Shown piece by piece: positions 27,735 through 38,808 of a DNA stretch of 64,000 nucleotides (position 1 is the first letter of the stretch; the number at the start of each line of letters is the position of its first letter). The notes beneath the pieces were generated by a model. That model saw nothing but the letters and a program-made list of their open reading frames with translations, ran no database searches and was not told the DNA's origin. The stretch is from Mycolicibacterium sp. CR10 (GTDB lineage Bacteria; Actinomycetota; Actinomycetes; Mycobacteriales; Mycobacteriaceae). A program made the translations under genes and the position numbers. The DNA lies in the NCBI RefSeq assembly GCF_005222675.1, contig NZ_STGE01000009.1, positions 62,001 through 126,000 of the forward strand, in the 5' to 3' direction.

Positions 27735-27784
27735 ACGATCGATCGTGCACCGCTTGCACAGTGCAGTACCGTACCGTACCGTTC
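27735..27784. promoter_or_regulatory. mmpS promoter with GTACC repeats
   Basis: TTGCAC (27754-27759) and TACCGT (27777-27782) with a 17-bp spacer form a plus-strand promoter. Over the spacer and -10 lie three exact tandem GTACC units (27766-27780). A 12-bp perfect palindrome, ACGATCGATCGT, lies at 27735-27746. These are the best operator candidates for the divergent TetR protein. Confidence 0.55.
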
Positions 27785-27858
27785 TGAAACGCCGCACTTA
27801 GGCGTATTAACGACTGCGGGTGACCACGTCGCGCGGCTTGAACGGGAAAGGCGACCCG

Positions 27859-28305
27859 GTGAGCAGTGTGTCGGTCGGCAGATTCGTCAGACGTCGGTGG
27901 ACCGTGATCGTGACGGTCGTCGTCGTGGCGATCGTGTCGTTCAGCGTCTACCGGCTGCACGGCATCTTCGGCTCGGACAACGCGGTGACGCGACCGAGCG
28001 CCGACGCCCTGGAGAACACCGGGTACAACCCGAAACGTGTGCTGTTCGAGGTGTTCGGCTCGCCGGGGTCCGTCGCGACCATCAACTACCTCGACGAAGA
28101 TGCCCAACCGCAACGCGTCGACGACGTCGCCCTGCCATGGTCGACGACGTTGACGACCGACGATCCCACTCTCTTCGCCGATCTGCGCGCGCAAGGCGAC
28201 GGCGACACGATTGGTTGCCGCATCACCGTGAACGACATCGTCAAAGACGACAGATCGACAGATAACGTCAACGGATACATTGCGTGCCTGGACAAGTCGG
28301 CATGA
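27859..28305 (+). CDS. MmpS family membrane accessory protein
   Basis: A 148-aa protein with one N-terminal membrane helix (residues about 12-33) and a C-terminal periplasmic domain of the MmpS type ([33 protein letters not shown]). MmpS proteins assist MmpL transporters in exporting lipids, siderophores or drugs. GTG at 27859 is chosen for the GGGAAAGG site 7 nt upstream and homology start. Its stop overlaps mmpL (ATGA). Confidence 0.9.
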   Translation: MSSVSVGRFVRRRWTVIVTVVVVAIVSFSVYRLHGIFGSDNAVTRPSADALENTGYNPKRVLFEVFGSPGSVATINYLDEDAQPQRVDDVALPWSTTLTTDDPTLFADLRAQGDGDTIGCRITVNDIVKDDRSTDNVNGYIACLDKSA

Positions 28306-31193
28306 GCGACCACCGTGTCGACGATCCGGTCGACCATTCCGTGGAGGGCTCCCGCACCGCACGTGTCATCCGTCGCCTCGCCGTACCCATCCTGCTGCTG
28401 TGGGTCGCCGTCGCCGCGTTGACCAACATCGCCGCCCCGCAACTCGAGGTGGTCGGAGCGGAGCGGTCGGTGTCGATGAACGCCGCCGATTCGCCGTCGA
28501 TCGAGGCGATGCGTCATATCGGAAAGGTGTTCGGCGAGTTCGATTCCGACAGTGCGGCCATGATCGTGCTCGAGGGGGATGAACCACTCGGCGCCGACGC
28601 CCACCGCTACTACGACACCCTGGTTCAGCGACTGGCCCAGGACACCACGCACGTGCAGCACATTCAGGACTTCTGGGGTGACCCGCTGACGGCAGGCGGT
28701 TCGCAGAGCAAGGACGGCAAGGCCGCCCTGGTGCAGGTCTACCTCGCAGGCAACCAGGGCGAGGCGTTGGCGAACCAGTCCGTCGACGCCGTCCGCGACA
28801 TCGTGGCGAGCACGCCGCCGCCGCCCGGGGTCAAGGCCTACGTCACCGGCGCAGCCCCGCTGATCACCGACAACTTCGAGGTCGGTAGTGCAGGCACCCA
28901 CAAGGTCACGCTGATCACGTTTTTGGTGATCGGCGTGATGCTGCTCATCGTCTACCGCTCGATTGTCACCACCCTTCTCATCCTGGTTACGGTGCTCGTC
29001 GAACTGGCGGCCGCCCGAGGCGTCGTCGCCTTTCTGGCGAACACCGGCGTCATCGGACTGTCGACGTACTCGACGAATCTGCTGACGCTGTTGGCGATCG
29101 CGGCGGGCACCGACTACGCGATCTTCATCATGGGGCGCTATCACGAAGCGCGTGGTGCCGGCGAAGATCGAGAAGCTGCGTACTACACCATGTTCCGTGG
29201 CACGGTGCACGTCATCGTCGGGTCGGGACTGACGATCGCGGGTGCGGTGGCGTGCCTGTACTTCACCCGACTGCCCTACTTCCAGACCCTCGGTGTGCCC
29301 GCGGCGATCGGCGTCCTGGTGACGCTGGCGGCGGCGCTGACGCTGGGTCCCGCGGTGCTGGTGATCGCCGGCCATTTCGGGTTGATGGATCCCAAGCGCA
29401 AGATGCGTACCCGGGGGTGGCGGCGCATCGGCACCGTGATTGTCCGTTGGCCCGGGCCGATTCTGGTGGTGACGTGCGCGATCGCACTGATCGGTCTGCT
29501 CGCCCTGCCCGGGTACAAGACCAGCTACGACGCCCGGGAGTACCTGCCGGATTCGGCGCCGGCCGTCGTCGGCTATGCGGCAGCCGAGCGGCATTTCTCC
29601 CAGGCTCGGCTCAATCCCGAGCTACTGATGATCGAAACCGACCACGATATGCGCAATCCGGCCGACATGCTGATCCTCGAACGCGTCGCGAAGGCCGTTC
29701 TGCACACCCGCGGCGTCGCCCTGGTGCAGTCAATCACCAGGCCCCTCGGAACGCCGATCAACCACAGCTCCATCCCCTTTCAGATCAGCGCCCAGAGCGC
29801 GAGCCAGATCATGAACCTCAGCTATCAGCAGGCCCGGGGCGAGGATATTCTCAAGCAGGCCAACGAGATCTCGAACACCATCGACATCCTCAAGCAGCAG
29901 CTGACGCTGCAGCAGGCCAGCGCCGCGGCGACACACGAGCAGACCCAGGCGTTCCACGACACCGTCACGATCGTCACCGATCTGCGCGACAAGATCGCCA
30001 ACTTCGACGACCAGTTCCGGCCGCTGCGCAACTACTTCTACTGGGAGCCGCACTGCTTCGACATCCCGATGTGCGCGGCGCTGCGGTCGGTGTTCGATTC
30101 GATCGACGGAATCTCGGCTCTCACAGATCAATTCGCCAGCATCACCGCGAGCCTCGACAAACTGGACGCGCTGCAACCGCAACTGCTGGCGTTGTTGCCG
30201 CCCCAGATCGCCATTCAGGAACGCAATCGCGACCTCACCCTGTCGAACTACGCGACCACGACCGGAACCAACGCCCAGAGCGAGGAGGCGCTCCGCAACG
30301 CCACGGCGATGGGACAGGCGTTCGACGCCGCCAAGAACGACGACTCCTTCTACCTGCCGCCCGAGGCCTTTGACAACGCCGACTTCAAGCGTGGTCTGAA
30401 GCTCTTCCTCTCACCCGATGGCAAGGCCGCCCGGATGATCATCACCCACGAGGGCACGCCGGCGACTCCGGAGGGCATCTCGCACATCGACGCGATCAAG
30501 GACTCGGCGTTCGACGCCATCAAGGCGACGCCGCTGTCGGATGCCCAGATCTATGTCGCCGGAACCGCATCCACCTACAAGGACATCCAGGACGGCGCCA
30601 AGTACGACCTGCTGATCGCCGCGATGGCCGCGCTGGCACTCATCCTGCTGATCATGATGTTCATCACCCGGAGCCTGGTGGCCGCCCTGGTCATCGTGGG
30701 AACCGTCGTGCTGTCCTTGGGTGCGTCCTTCGGCCTGTCGGTTCTGGTGTGGCAGTACATATTCGGAATCCAGTTGTACTGGATCGTGCTGGCGCTGGCG
30801 GTCATCCTGCTGCTGGCGGTGGGGGCCGACTACAACCTGCTGCTGATCTCCCGGTTCAAGGAAGAGCTAGGGGCCGGTCTCAAAACCGGCAGCATCCGCG
30901 CGATGGCAGGCACGGGCGGGGTCGTCACGGCCGCCGGTCTGGTGTTCGCGGCAACGATGTCCTCGTTCATCTTCAGCGACCTGCGGGTGCTCGGGCAGAT
31001 CGGCACCACCATCGGTCTCGGGCTGCTGTTCGACACCCTGATCGTCCGATCGTTCATGACACCGTCGATCGCGGTGCTCCTGGGCCGCTGGTTCTGGTGG
31101 CCGCAGGTCGTCCGCACGCGGCCGGCCAGCCAGATGCTGCGTCCGTACGGACCACGGCGGGCCGTGCGCGAACTGCTCCAACCCGAGCCCTAA
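28302..31193 (+). CDS. MmpL family RND transporter
   Basis: A 963-aa RND-type transporter with about 11-12 membrane helices, two large periplasmic domains and the MmpL signature [16 protein letters not shown] in the first half and [15 protein letters not shown] in the second; these Asp-Tyr pairs carry the protons. The cytoplasmic C-terminus is short, as in the drug/siderophore group (MmpL4/5) rather than MmpL3. It forms an operon with mmpS. A TetR gene is divergent, so its substrate may be a drug or a toxic lipid that is also the inducer. Confidence 0.93.
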   Translation: MSDHRVDDPVDHSVEGSRTARVIRRLAVPILLLWVAVAALTNIAAPQLEVVGAERSVSMNAADSPSIEAMRHIGKVFGEFDSDSAAMIVLEGDEPLGADAHRYYDTLVQRLAQDTTHVQHIQDFWGDPLTAGGSQSKDGKAALVQVYLAGNQGEALANQSVDAVRDIVASTPPPPGVKAYVTGAAPLITDNFEVGSAGTHKVTLITFLVIGVMLLIVYRSIVTTLLILVTVLVELAAARGVVAFLANTGVIGLSTYSTNLLTLLAIAAGTDYAIFIMGRYHEARGAGEDREAAYYTMFRGTVHVIVGSGLTIAGAVACLYFTRLPYFQTLGVPAAIGVLVTLAAALTLGPAVLVIAGHFGLMDPKRKMRTRGWRRIGTVIVRWPGPILVVTCAIALIGLLALPGYKTSYDAREYLPDSAPAVVGYAAAERHFSQARLNPELLMIETDHDMRNPADMLILERVAKAVLHTRGVALVQSITRPLGTPINHSSIPFQISAQSASQIMNLSYQQARGEDILKQANEISNTIDILKQQLTLQQASAAATHEQTQAFHDTVTIVTDLRDKIANFDDQFRPLRNYFYWEPHCFDIPMCAALRSVFDSIDGISALTDQFASITASLDKLDALQPQLLALLPPQIAIQERNRDLTLSNYATTTGTNAQSEEALRNATAMGQAFDAAKNDDSFYLPPEAFDNADFKRGLKLFLSPDGKAARMIITHEGTPATPEGISHIDAIKDSAFDAIKATPLSDAQIYVAGTASTYKDIQDGAKYDLLIAAMAALALILLIMMFITRSLVAALVIVGTVVLSLGASFGLSVLVWQYIFGIQLYWIVLALAVILLLAVGADYNLLLISRFKEELGAGLKTGSIRAMAGTGGVVTAAGLVFAATMSSFIFSDLRVLGQIGTTIGLGLLFDTLIVRSFMTPSIAVLLGRWFWWPQVVRTRPASQMLRPYGPRRAVRELLQPEP

Positions 31194-31198
31194 CCCGT

Positions 31199-31224
31199 CC
31201 CAGGGCCTGGCTCACAGGCCCGGG
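31199..31224 (+). terminator. Hairpin terminator after mmpL
   Basis: GGGCCTG-GCTCA-CAGGCCC (31203-31221), extended by CCC/GGG around one bulged base, follows the mmpL stop by 5 bases. Confidence 0.55.
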
Positions 31225-31308
31225 CGAAACAATTCGGAAACACAATCGACGTCTGCCGGAAACGCAGAGCCGACATCCTCGTCCGGGACCGTCGAAGGAG
31301 CCCCGACA

Positions 31309-32619
31309 GTGGACCAGATCGATCCCGCCGCCACCGCCTGGCTGCTGGCCAGCACCGCCCTCGTGCTTCTGATGACGCCCGGGCTGGCGATCTTCTACGG
31401 CGGCATGGTCCGCACCACCGGCGTGCTCAACATGATCATGATGAGCTTCATCGCCATCCCGCTCGTGACGGTGTCCTGGCTGCTGGTGGGCTACAGCCTG
31501 GCGTTCTCCGACGGCAGCGCTGGCGGCCTGATCGGCGGGCTGTCGCATATCGGCCTGGGCGGTATCACGCCGGACACGCTGCACGGCCAGGTGCCCGAGC
31601 TGTTGTTCGTCACCTTCCAACTGAGCTTCGCCATCATCACGGCGGCGCTGGTCAGCGGTGCGATCGCCGACCGCGCCAAGTTCGCCGCGTGGGTGGTGTT
31701 CGTCCCGGTGTGGGCGATCGTGGTGTACGCCGTTGTGGCGCACTGGGTGTGGGCACCGCAAGGCTGGCTCTTCCAACTGGGCGCGCTGGACTACGCCGGC
31801 GGGTTGGTCGTCGAGATCGTCTCGGGGGCATCTGCTTTGGCGCTGGCTCTGGTGCTGGGACCGCGCATCGGGTTCAAGAAGGACGCGATGCGCCCGCACA
31901 ACCTGCCTTTCGTTCTGCTCGGCGTCGGCCTGCTGTGGTTCGGATGGTTCGGCTTCAACGCCGGATCGGCGTTGGCCGCCAACGGAACCGCTGCGGCGAT
32001 CTTCCTGAACACCCTCGTCGCGGGGTGTCTGGGCATGCTGGGCTGGCTGACGGTCGAGCAGGTGCGCGACGGTAAGCCCACGACGTTCGGCGCGGCCTCG
32101 GGCGTGGTCGCCGGCCTGGTCGCCATCACACCGTCCTGCGGGACGGTCAACACCCTCGGTGCCGCCGTGGTCGGTGTGGCGGCGGGCGTGGTGTGTTCGT
32201 TCGCGATCGGGCTGAAGTTCCGCCTCGGCTATGACGATTCGCTGGACGTGGTCGGTGTGCACTTCGTCGGCGGAGTGGTCGGGGTGCTCCTGATCGGCCT
32301 GCTGGCCACCGACGTGATGACCGGAGGTCCGCGCGGCCTGTTCTACGGCGGGGGGCTGAGCCAGCTCGGAAAGCAGGCGTTGGCAGTGGTGGTCGTCGCC
32401 GGCTATGCGTTCGTGGTGTCTTTCGCGCTGGCCAAACTGATCGACCGCATCATCGGATTCCGGATCGACGCCGAGGACGAGACGTCCGGCGTCGACTTCT
32501 CGCAGCATGCCGAAACCGCCTATGCCGAAGGCGTTCACGGCCACGCCGCCCCCCGGCGGCCGGGCCCGTTCGGGGCACCCGAAACCGGGGGGCAGCGCTC
32601 CACCGATCTGCCCGACTGA
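31309..32619 (+). CDS. amt: Ammonium transporter (Amt family)
   Basis: A 436-aa Amt/Rh channel with 11 membrane helices. The landmarks are LLMTPGLAIFYGGMVR, the GAIADRAKFAAW segment, and the central PHNLPFVLLGVGLLWFGWFGFNAGSAL and SYDDSLDVVGVHFVGG regions (His pair that gates ammonia). The cytoplasmic tail is about 45 residues. No glnB (PII) gene follows, so it is a lone copy, unlike the amtB-glnB-glnD group. GTG start with GGAG upstream. Confidence 0.93.
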   Translation: MDQIDPAATAWLLASTALVLLMTPGLAIFYGGMVRTTGVLNMIMMSFIAIPLVTVSWLLVGYSLAFSDGSAGGLIGGLSHIGLGGITPDTLHGQVPELLFVTFQLSFAIITAALVSGAIADRAKFAAWVVFVPVWAIVVYAVVAHWVWAPQGWLFQLGALDYAGGLVVEIVSGASALALALVLGPRIGFKKDAMRPHNLPFVLLGVGLLWFGWFGFNAGSALAANGTAAAIFLNTLVAGCLGMLGWLTVEQVRDGKPTTFGAASGVVAGLVAITPSCGTVNTLGAAVVGVAAGVVCSFAIGLKFRLGYDDSLDVVGVHFVGGVVGVLLIGLLATDVMTGGPRGLFYGGGLSQLGKQALAVVVVAGYAFVVSFALAKLIDRIIGFRIDAEDETSGVDFSQHAETAYAEGVHGHAAPRRPGPFGAPETGGQRSTDLPD

Positions 32620-32625
32620 CCTCGC

Positions 32626-34059
<1,434 letters not shown>

Positions 34060-34098
34060 GATGGCCCCGATCTGTCAGCGCGGGGACCGTTGCCGGAT

Positions 34099-34614
34099 TC
34101 ATGAGTTCTCCTGTTCGGTTGGGTTCGCTTCGGCGGAGGTGACGTAGGTGTCGACGATGGAGTCGATGTTCTGGTCGATGTCGATGGCGACGCCGCGTTC
34201 ATCGGCTTCCAGTGGCTCCAGCGTCCGGAACTGGGACTCCAGGAGCGAGGCCGGCATGAAATGCCCGGGCCGGCTGGCCTGTCGCTTGCCGATGGTGTCG
34301 GGTGCGCCGCTCAGGTGCAGGAATTCGACGTCGGCGCAGTGATTGCGGAGCTGATCGCGGTACTTGCGTTTGAGGGCGGAGCAACTCATCACCCCGCCCT
34401 CGCGGTGTCCTGCCAACCACTCGCCGATCGCCTCCAGCCACGGATAGCGATCGTCGTCGTTGAGTGCCTCGCCGGCCGTCATCTTGGCGATGTTGGCGGG
34501 CGGGTGGAAGTCGTCCGCGTCTGCAAAGGGAACCCGCAGTCGCTGCGCCAGCGCAGCACCGACGGTTGACTTTCCGGAACCCGATACGCCCATCACAACA
34601 ATTGGTGATGCCAT
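34099..34614 (-). CDS. gntK: Gluconokinase
   Basis: A 171-aa kinase of the GntK/shikimate-kinase fold. The P-loop GVSGSGKST is at residues 9-17; the acidic DADDFHPPANIAKM and the lid region RPGHFMPASLLESQF follow. It phosphorylates D-gluconate to 6-phosphogluconate for the pentose phosphate pathway. ATG at 34614 with GGTGGAGGG upstream. It precedes gntP in the operon and is divergent from a GntR-type regulator. Confidence 0.94.
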   Translation of the reverse strand: MASPIVVMGVSGSGKSTVGAALAQRLRVPFADADDFHPPANIAKMTAGEALNDDDRYPWLEAIGEWLAGHREGGVMSCSALKRKYRDQLRNHCADVEFLHLSGAPDTIGKRQASRPGHFMPASLLESQFRTLEPLEADERGVAIDIDQNIDSIVDTYVTSAEANPTEQENS

Positions 34615-34632
34615 CCCTCCACCTAACCTTCT

Positions 34633-34736
34633 GTGTCTGTCATCACACATAGTGCATCAATGATCATACTAATGCAACCCACAGGTGATTAAGTATGCTG
34701 TAAATGCCTCTAGCAAAGATGTGGCATGATGTGTGA
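34633..34736. promoter_or_regulatory. AT-rich divergent control region of the gluconate genes
   Basis: Between gluconokinase and the GntR-type regulator the DNA is clearly AT-richer than anywhere nearby. It holds TGTG-N10-CACA (34632-34649), the perfect palindrome ATGATCAT (34660-34667), and several TATG/TAAAT stretches. It is the natural operator site for the FadR-subfamily regulator, but I cannot pick the exact half sites. Confidence 0.45.
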
Positions 34737-35450
34737 ATGCCTGCTCGGCCCACCGCCAGTGCTCTGCACGGCAGTTTGCTGGCCGCGTTGGGCGCAGCGA
34801 TCGCGTCGGGAAAATACCCGGCCGGCTGGATCATCACCCTCGATGGCGTGAGTGCCGAGCACGGCGTGTCACGCAGCGTCGTCCGTGAAGCGATCCGCGT
34901 GCTCGAGTCGATGGGGATGGTCGAGTCCCGTCGGCGGGTGGGTATCACGGTTCAGCCGGTTGAGAAATGGAACGTCTTTGATCCCACGTTGATTCGCTGG
35001 CGGCTCGAGTCCGACGATCGCGCAGCCCATCTGCTCTCGCTGTCGGAGCTCCGGCGGGGGTTCGAGCCGGCCGCGGCGGCGTTGGCTGCACGGCGCGCCA
35101 ACCCACATCAGTGCCGGATCATGGCTGCCGCCGTATCCGACATGGTGGTGCACGGACGGTCCGGTGACCTCGACGCATACCTGTTGGCGGACAAGATCTT
35201 TCACCGGACGCTGCTGGAAGCCAGCGGAAACGAGATGTTCCGGGCACTGAACGGCGTTGTCGCCGAAGTGCTGGCCGGCCGCACACATCACGGCATGATG
35301 CCCGCCGCGCCGAACCCCGCTGCGATCGAACTGCACGACACGGTCGCACGCGCCATCAGGATGGGCGACGAGTTGGAAGCCGAGCGTGCCATGCGCGGAA
35401 TCATCGATGAGGCCGCTTCTGCCGTGGCCGAGGAAGTGACGTCGCCCTAG
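34737..35450 (+). CDS. GntR/FadR-subfamily transcriptional regulator of gluconate genes
   Basis: A 237-aa regulator: winged HTH (residues about 10-75, ISLDGVSAEHGVSRSVVREAIRVLESMGMVESRRRVGITV in part) and an all-helical FCD effector domain (residues about 95-225; LSLSELRRGFEPAAAALAA, DKIFHRTLLEASGNEMFRAL). FCD domains bind metal and small acids such as gluconate. Divergent from gntK-gntP, with an AT-rich palindromic region between, so it is the likely gluconate-responsive repressor. Confidence 0.9.
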   Translation: MPARPTASALHGSLLAALGAAIASGKYPAGWIITLDGVSAEHGVSRSVVREAIRVLESMGMVESRRRVGITVQPVEKWNVFDPTLIRWRLESDDRAAHLLSLSELRRGFEPAAAALAARRANPHQCRIMAAAVSDMVVHGRSGDLDAYLLADKIFHRTLLEASGNEMFRALNGVVAEVLAGRTHHGMMPAAPNPAAIELHDTVARAIRMGDELEAERAMRGIIDEAASAVAEEVTSP

Positions 35451-35484
35451 GCTCGGCGGCGGAACGCCTGGCGAACGGGGCCGT

Positions 35485-35497
35485 TAGGTTGGACGCC
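35485..35497 (+). promoter_or_regulatory. TAGGTT -10 box, leaderless start
   Basis: TAGGTT (35485-35490) ends seven bases before the ATG at 35498. The same TAGGTTGG-N2-GCCATG arrangement recurs at 45034-45049 before the HadA-like gene. Confidence 0.5.
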
Positions 35498-36406
35498 ATG
35501 GGCGAGGACAGGCACACCGAGGTCTCGGCGACGCCGGTGTCGAACGTCTCCGACACCGCTCGTTGGGTTGCCGTGTACCGCGCCGTGGAGTCGGCACGGC
35601 CGGACGCGCTGTTCCACGACCCGTACGCCGGCCGCCTCGCCGGTGAGCAGGGCCGCGAGATCGCGGCGAAGTTTCCGCCGATGATGCGTTCGGGATGGTT
35701 CCTGGCGGCCCGCACCAAGGTCATCGACGACGTCATCCTCGACGCGATCGCCGCCGGCTGCGACCGGGTGCTCAACCTGGCGGCCGGTCTGGACACCCGG
35801 CCCTACCGGCTGGATCTGCCCGCCGACTTCACCTGGGTGGAGGGTGATCTGCCGGGCCTGCTCACCGAGAAAGAACATTTGATGGCCGGCGAGGCACCGC
35901 GATGCCACCTGACGCGCTACCCGGTGGATCTCGCCGACGCGGCGGCCCGGCACCGATTCCTGAACGAGGCGCTGGCGGGGGCGACGAAGGCGTTGGTGCT
36001 CACCGAGGGCCTGCTGATGTATCTCGAGCCTTCTGACGTGCAAGAACTGTCACAAGCCTTCGACCGTCCCGAGATTGCCTGGTGGATGTGCGACATCGCC
36101 GGGCCGGGGCTCAAGAAGTACATGAACGACAAGACCGGCGGATTGCTGCGCAACGCGCCGTTCAAGTTCGCCCCGGACAACGGCCTCGGCTACTTCGAGG
36201 AACTCGGTTGGCGTGCAGCCGAAGTGGAGTCGGTATTCGTCGCCGCGCGTCGGTTCCGGCGGCTGCCGTGGTTTCTGCGTCTCGTCGGGCGCCTGCCGCA
36301 GCCAGACCCTCATCGCCCCCCAGGAAACCGGCCATGGAGCGCGGTGATCCGGATGTCGAGAACCGCCACTCCCCATCGGCGACTCGGGGGCAGTTCGTCA
36401 CGCTGA
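35498..36406 (+). CDS. SAM-dependent methyltransferase (leucine carboxyl methyltransferase-like)
   Basis: A 302-aa member of the mycobacterial LCMT-like methyltransferase family (PF04072). The N-terminal SDTARWVAVYRAVESARPDALFHDPYA and the SAM site RVLNLAAGLDTRPYRLDLP are typical. The target is unknown; most are orphan O-methyltransferases. After PWSAVIRM the last 15 or so residues are Arg/Ser-rich and do not resemble the family, which may be read-through beyond an older end. ATG at 35498 is supported by the -10 box seven bases upstream; a TTG lies at 35489. Confidence 0.85.
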   Translation: MGEDRHTEVSATPVSNVSDTARWVAVYRAVESARPDALFHDPYAGRLAGEQGREIAAKFPPMMRSGWFLAARTKVIDDVILDAIAAGCDRVLNLAAGLDTRPYRLDLPADFTWVEGDLPGLLTEKEHLMAGEAPRCHLTRYPVDLADAAARHRFLNEALAGATKALVLTEGLLMYLEPSDVQELSQAFDRPEIAWWMCDIAGPGLKKYMNDKTGGLLRNAPFKFAPDNGLGYFEELGWRAAEVESVFVAARRFRRLPWFLRLVGRLPQPDPHRPPGNRPWSAVIRMSRTATPHRRLGGSSSR

Positions 36407-36451
36407 TCGTGACCAACTACGCCGAAATCGCAGTGTGGACCCGGCGACGGT

Positions 36452-36463
36452 TACGGTCAGCCA
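36452..36463 (+). promoter_or_regulatory. TACGGT -10 box, leaderless amidase start
   Basis: TACGGT (36452-36457) ends six bases before the ATG at 36464. Confidence 0.45.
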
Positions 36464-37933
36464 ATGGACTTCGATGAGTACCGGGCGCATGACGCCACCG
36501 GATTGGCGCAGCTCGTCGCCGACAAGCAGGTGTCGGCAGCCGAGTTGCTGGAGTTGGCGCGCGAGCGTGCGGCCGCGGTGAACCCACGGATCAACGCGAT
36601 CGTGCGGGACATCCCGGCGGCGCCGTCGGACGCGCTCGTCGGACCCTTCGCCGGCGTGCCGTTTCTGATCAAGGATCTGTCGCAGGACTATGCCGGGCTG
36701 CCCTCCTCGTGTGGGTCCCGGGCACTGATGTCGACGCCGGTCGTCGAGAACGCCGCGATCGTGCAGCGCTGGATCGACGCCGGCCTCGTGATCTTCGGCA
36801 AGACCAACACCCCGGAGTTCGGGGCGAAGGGGATCACGGAGTCGGTCGCGTGGGGTCCGGCGCGCAACCCCTGGAACCTGGGGCACACCCCCGGCGGATC
36901 CTCGGGCGGGTCGGCCGCCGCCGTCGCCGCCGGGATCGTGCCGTGCGCGGGAGCGAACGACGGTGGCGGATCGATCCGGATTCCAGCCTCCTGCTGTGGA
37001 CTCGTCGGGCTGAAACCCGGCCGCGGGCTGACCCCGTCGGGCCCGGCGACCGGAGAGTCCATGCACGGCGCCGCCGTGCAGGGTGTCGTGTCCCGCACGG
37101 TCCGCGACACCGCCGCAATGCTCGACGTCATCAGCGGCGGCGAGCCCTCCGGTGGGTATCTGCCCGCGATGCCGTCGTCGTCGTTCGCGTCGTGCGTCGG
37201 CAGCGATCCGGGGAAGCTGCGGATCGGGGTGCGGGTGCCGTCGGCGATCACCCCGACACCGCACCCGGAGGCCTTTGCGGCCGTGGACGCGGCCGTGGGT
37301 GCGCTCACCGAACTCGGCCACCATGTCGAGGAGCTGCCCCAGGCACCGTACGACGACGCCGAGCTCGCCCGGGACTTCCTGCTCACGTGGTTCGTCAACG
37401 TCGCCTGGGAGGTCGCCGATGCGAAGCGGCACACGGGTGCCGGCGACGAATCCTTCGAGCGCGACACGTTGGTGATGGCCGCCCTCGGCCGCGCCACAAG
37501 CAGCGTCGACTACGTGGACGCGGTCGAACGCCGCCACGGACACACACGCAAGCTGACGTCGTTCTTCGAGTCCTACGATCTGCTGCTGACTCCGACCTCG
37601 GCCACGCCGCCGCCGAAGATCGGCGAGTTCGACCTGCCCGTCTCGCTGCAACGCGCCGCCGACGTGCTGCTCAAGACGCGCACCGCCCGCCTCCTGCGCT
37701 ACACCAAGATCGTCGACGACATGGTGGACAACAATCTCGGCTGGGTGCCGTACACGCAGTTGGCGAATCTCACTGGCCGACCGGCGATTTCACTGCCGCT
37801 GCACTGGACGGGGGACGGCCTGCCGCTCGGTGTGCAGTTCGTCGCGCCGCTCGCCGGCGAGTCGTTGCTCATCCAGTTGGCTGCCCAGCTCGAGCAGGCG
37901 TTGCCGTGGGCGGAGCGCCTCGCACCGATCTGA
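36464..37933 (+). CDS. Amidase (amidase-signature family)
   Basis: A 489-aa amidase with the Ser-cisSer-Lys triad: Lys70 (FLIKD), Ser146 (GGSSGGS) and Ser170 (DGGGSIRIPA). The 24-residue Ser-Ser spacing is the one seen in peptide amidase. It hydrolyses carboxamides; substrate is not predictable. No signal peptide. It converges on the SHOCT gene with 10 bp between, and starts from a likely leaderless promoter. Confidence 0.9.
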   Translation: MDFDEYRAHDATGLAQLVADKQVSAAELLELARERAAAVNPRINAIVRDIPAAPSDALVGPFAGVPFLIKDLSQDYAGLPSSCGSRALMSTPVVENAAIVQRWIDAGLVIFGKTNTPEFGAKGITESVAWGPARNPWNLGHTPGGSSGGSAAAVAAGIVPCAGANDGGGSIRIPASCCGLVGLKPGRGLTPSGPATGESMHGAAVQGVVSRTVRDTAAMLDVISGGEPSGGYLPAMPSSSFASCVGSDPGKLRIGVRVPSAITPTPHPEAFAAVDAAVGALTELGHHVEELPQAPYDDAELARDFLLTWFVNVAWEVADAKRHTGAGDESFERDTLVMAALGRATSSVDYVDAVERRHGHTRKLTSFFESYDLLLTPTSATPPPKIGEFDLPVSLQRAADVLLKTRTARLLRYTKIVDDMVDNNLGWVPYTQLANLTGRPAISLPLHWTGDGLPLGVQFVAPLAGESLLIQLAAQLEQALPWAERLAPI

Positions 37934-37943
37934 GCGCCGATCG

Positions 37944-38701
37944 TCAGAGTCGGGCCAGCAGTTCGGCTTTCTTTGCGGCGAACTCGTCGTCGGAGAGAAT
38001 GCCGCGGTCATGCAGCCCGGCCAGGGCCTCGATGGCCGCGATGATCGAGCCGGGATCGCTTGGGGCCCCAGCCGCCTGCGGCGCAGAAGGCGTGGGCGCG
38101 TCTGGTTCAGATGCGGTTGCGGCGGCGAGGCTTTCGGCCGTCTGTTGTGTCCCGACCTCCCGCAGGCTCGAAATGTCGAAGGTGCCCAGCTGGCTGGTGA
38201 AGCTCACCGTGCCGTAGCCGCCGCCACCCTGCTGCTGTTGCACACCGCCGATCCGATGTTCGCCGGTGTCGAAAACTCTTGTCGCTCCGCTGATCTGGAT
38301 AGCCAGCCGCCTCGTCGCCGGGAAGATCGCGTAGCGGGCATCGTTTTGCGCCCCGACGAGCTCGGAACGCCGAGGTCGGGCGGCCACCAAGTACCCGAGG
38401 TGAAACCGAGCGGAGCGGTGGGGAAGACGGTCGTGGTCGCCAGCAGCTGGGCCAGCTCGCCGCAGAGCGCGTCGACGCGCGCCTTGAGCGCGTTGTCGAA
38501 CATGTTCCCGCCGACCATCGTCATGCCACCGCGCATCCACTGCCCCGACCCGCCCAGCTCGGGGATGGAGAACTGCGCCATGGTGCCGCCGCCGGCGTTG
38601 ACGGCGAACAGCATGGCCAGAACCGCCTCGCGGGAGAGCTCGTGGCGCCGCGCGATGTCGCCGATGGCCTGTTCAGCGTCGCCGCTGACGGTTGCCTTCA
38701 T
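37944..38701 (-). pseudogene. SHOCT-domain protein, frameshifted
   Basis: Two minus-strand frames each hold half of one protein. From the ATG at 38701 the first reads about 110 good residues (MKATVSGDAEQAIGDIARRH to TWWPPDLG) and then nonsense to a stop at 38204. The second begins at SELVGAQNDARYAIFPATRR and ends with a C-terminal SHOCT motif (IEALAGLHDRGILSDDEFAAKKAELLARL). Restoring one base near 38366 joins them into about 251 residues. Related mycobacterial proteins carry exactly this order. It is either a real one-base deletion or an assembly error. Function of the intact family is unknown. Confidence 0.75.
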
Positions 38702-38795
38702 GGTGGTGGATTTTTCCCAGAACGCCCCGGACCGAAACGTCGGCAGCCGCCCCGCGCCCGAGGAGGGTGACACTCGGGCCCCGATGTGTCACGTA

Positions 38796-38808
38796 TACGG
38801 TCCAAGCT
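38796..38808 (+). promoter_or_regulatory. TACGGT -10 box, leaderless start
   Basis: TACGGT (38796-38801) ends seven bases before the ATG at 38809. Confidence 0.4.

Noticed and set aside
27735..27746. ACGATCGATCGT palindrome as the sole operator
   Set aside because: GATC-type palindromes are easily formed by chance; the GTACC repeats over the promoter are better placed.
28086..29594. 502-residue minus-strand open frame opposite mmpL
   Set aside because: Antisense artefact of GC-rich codons; low-complexity His/Arg/Asp composition, no domain.
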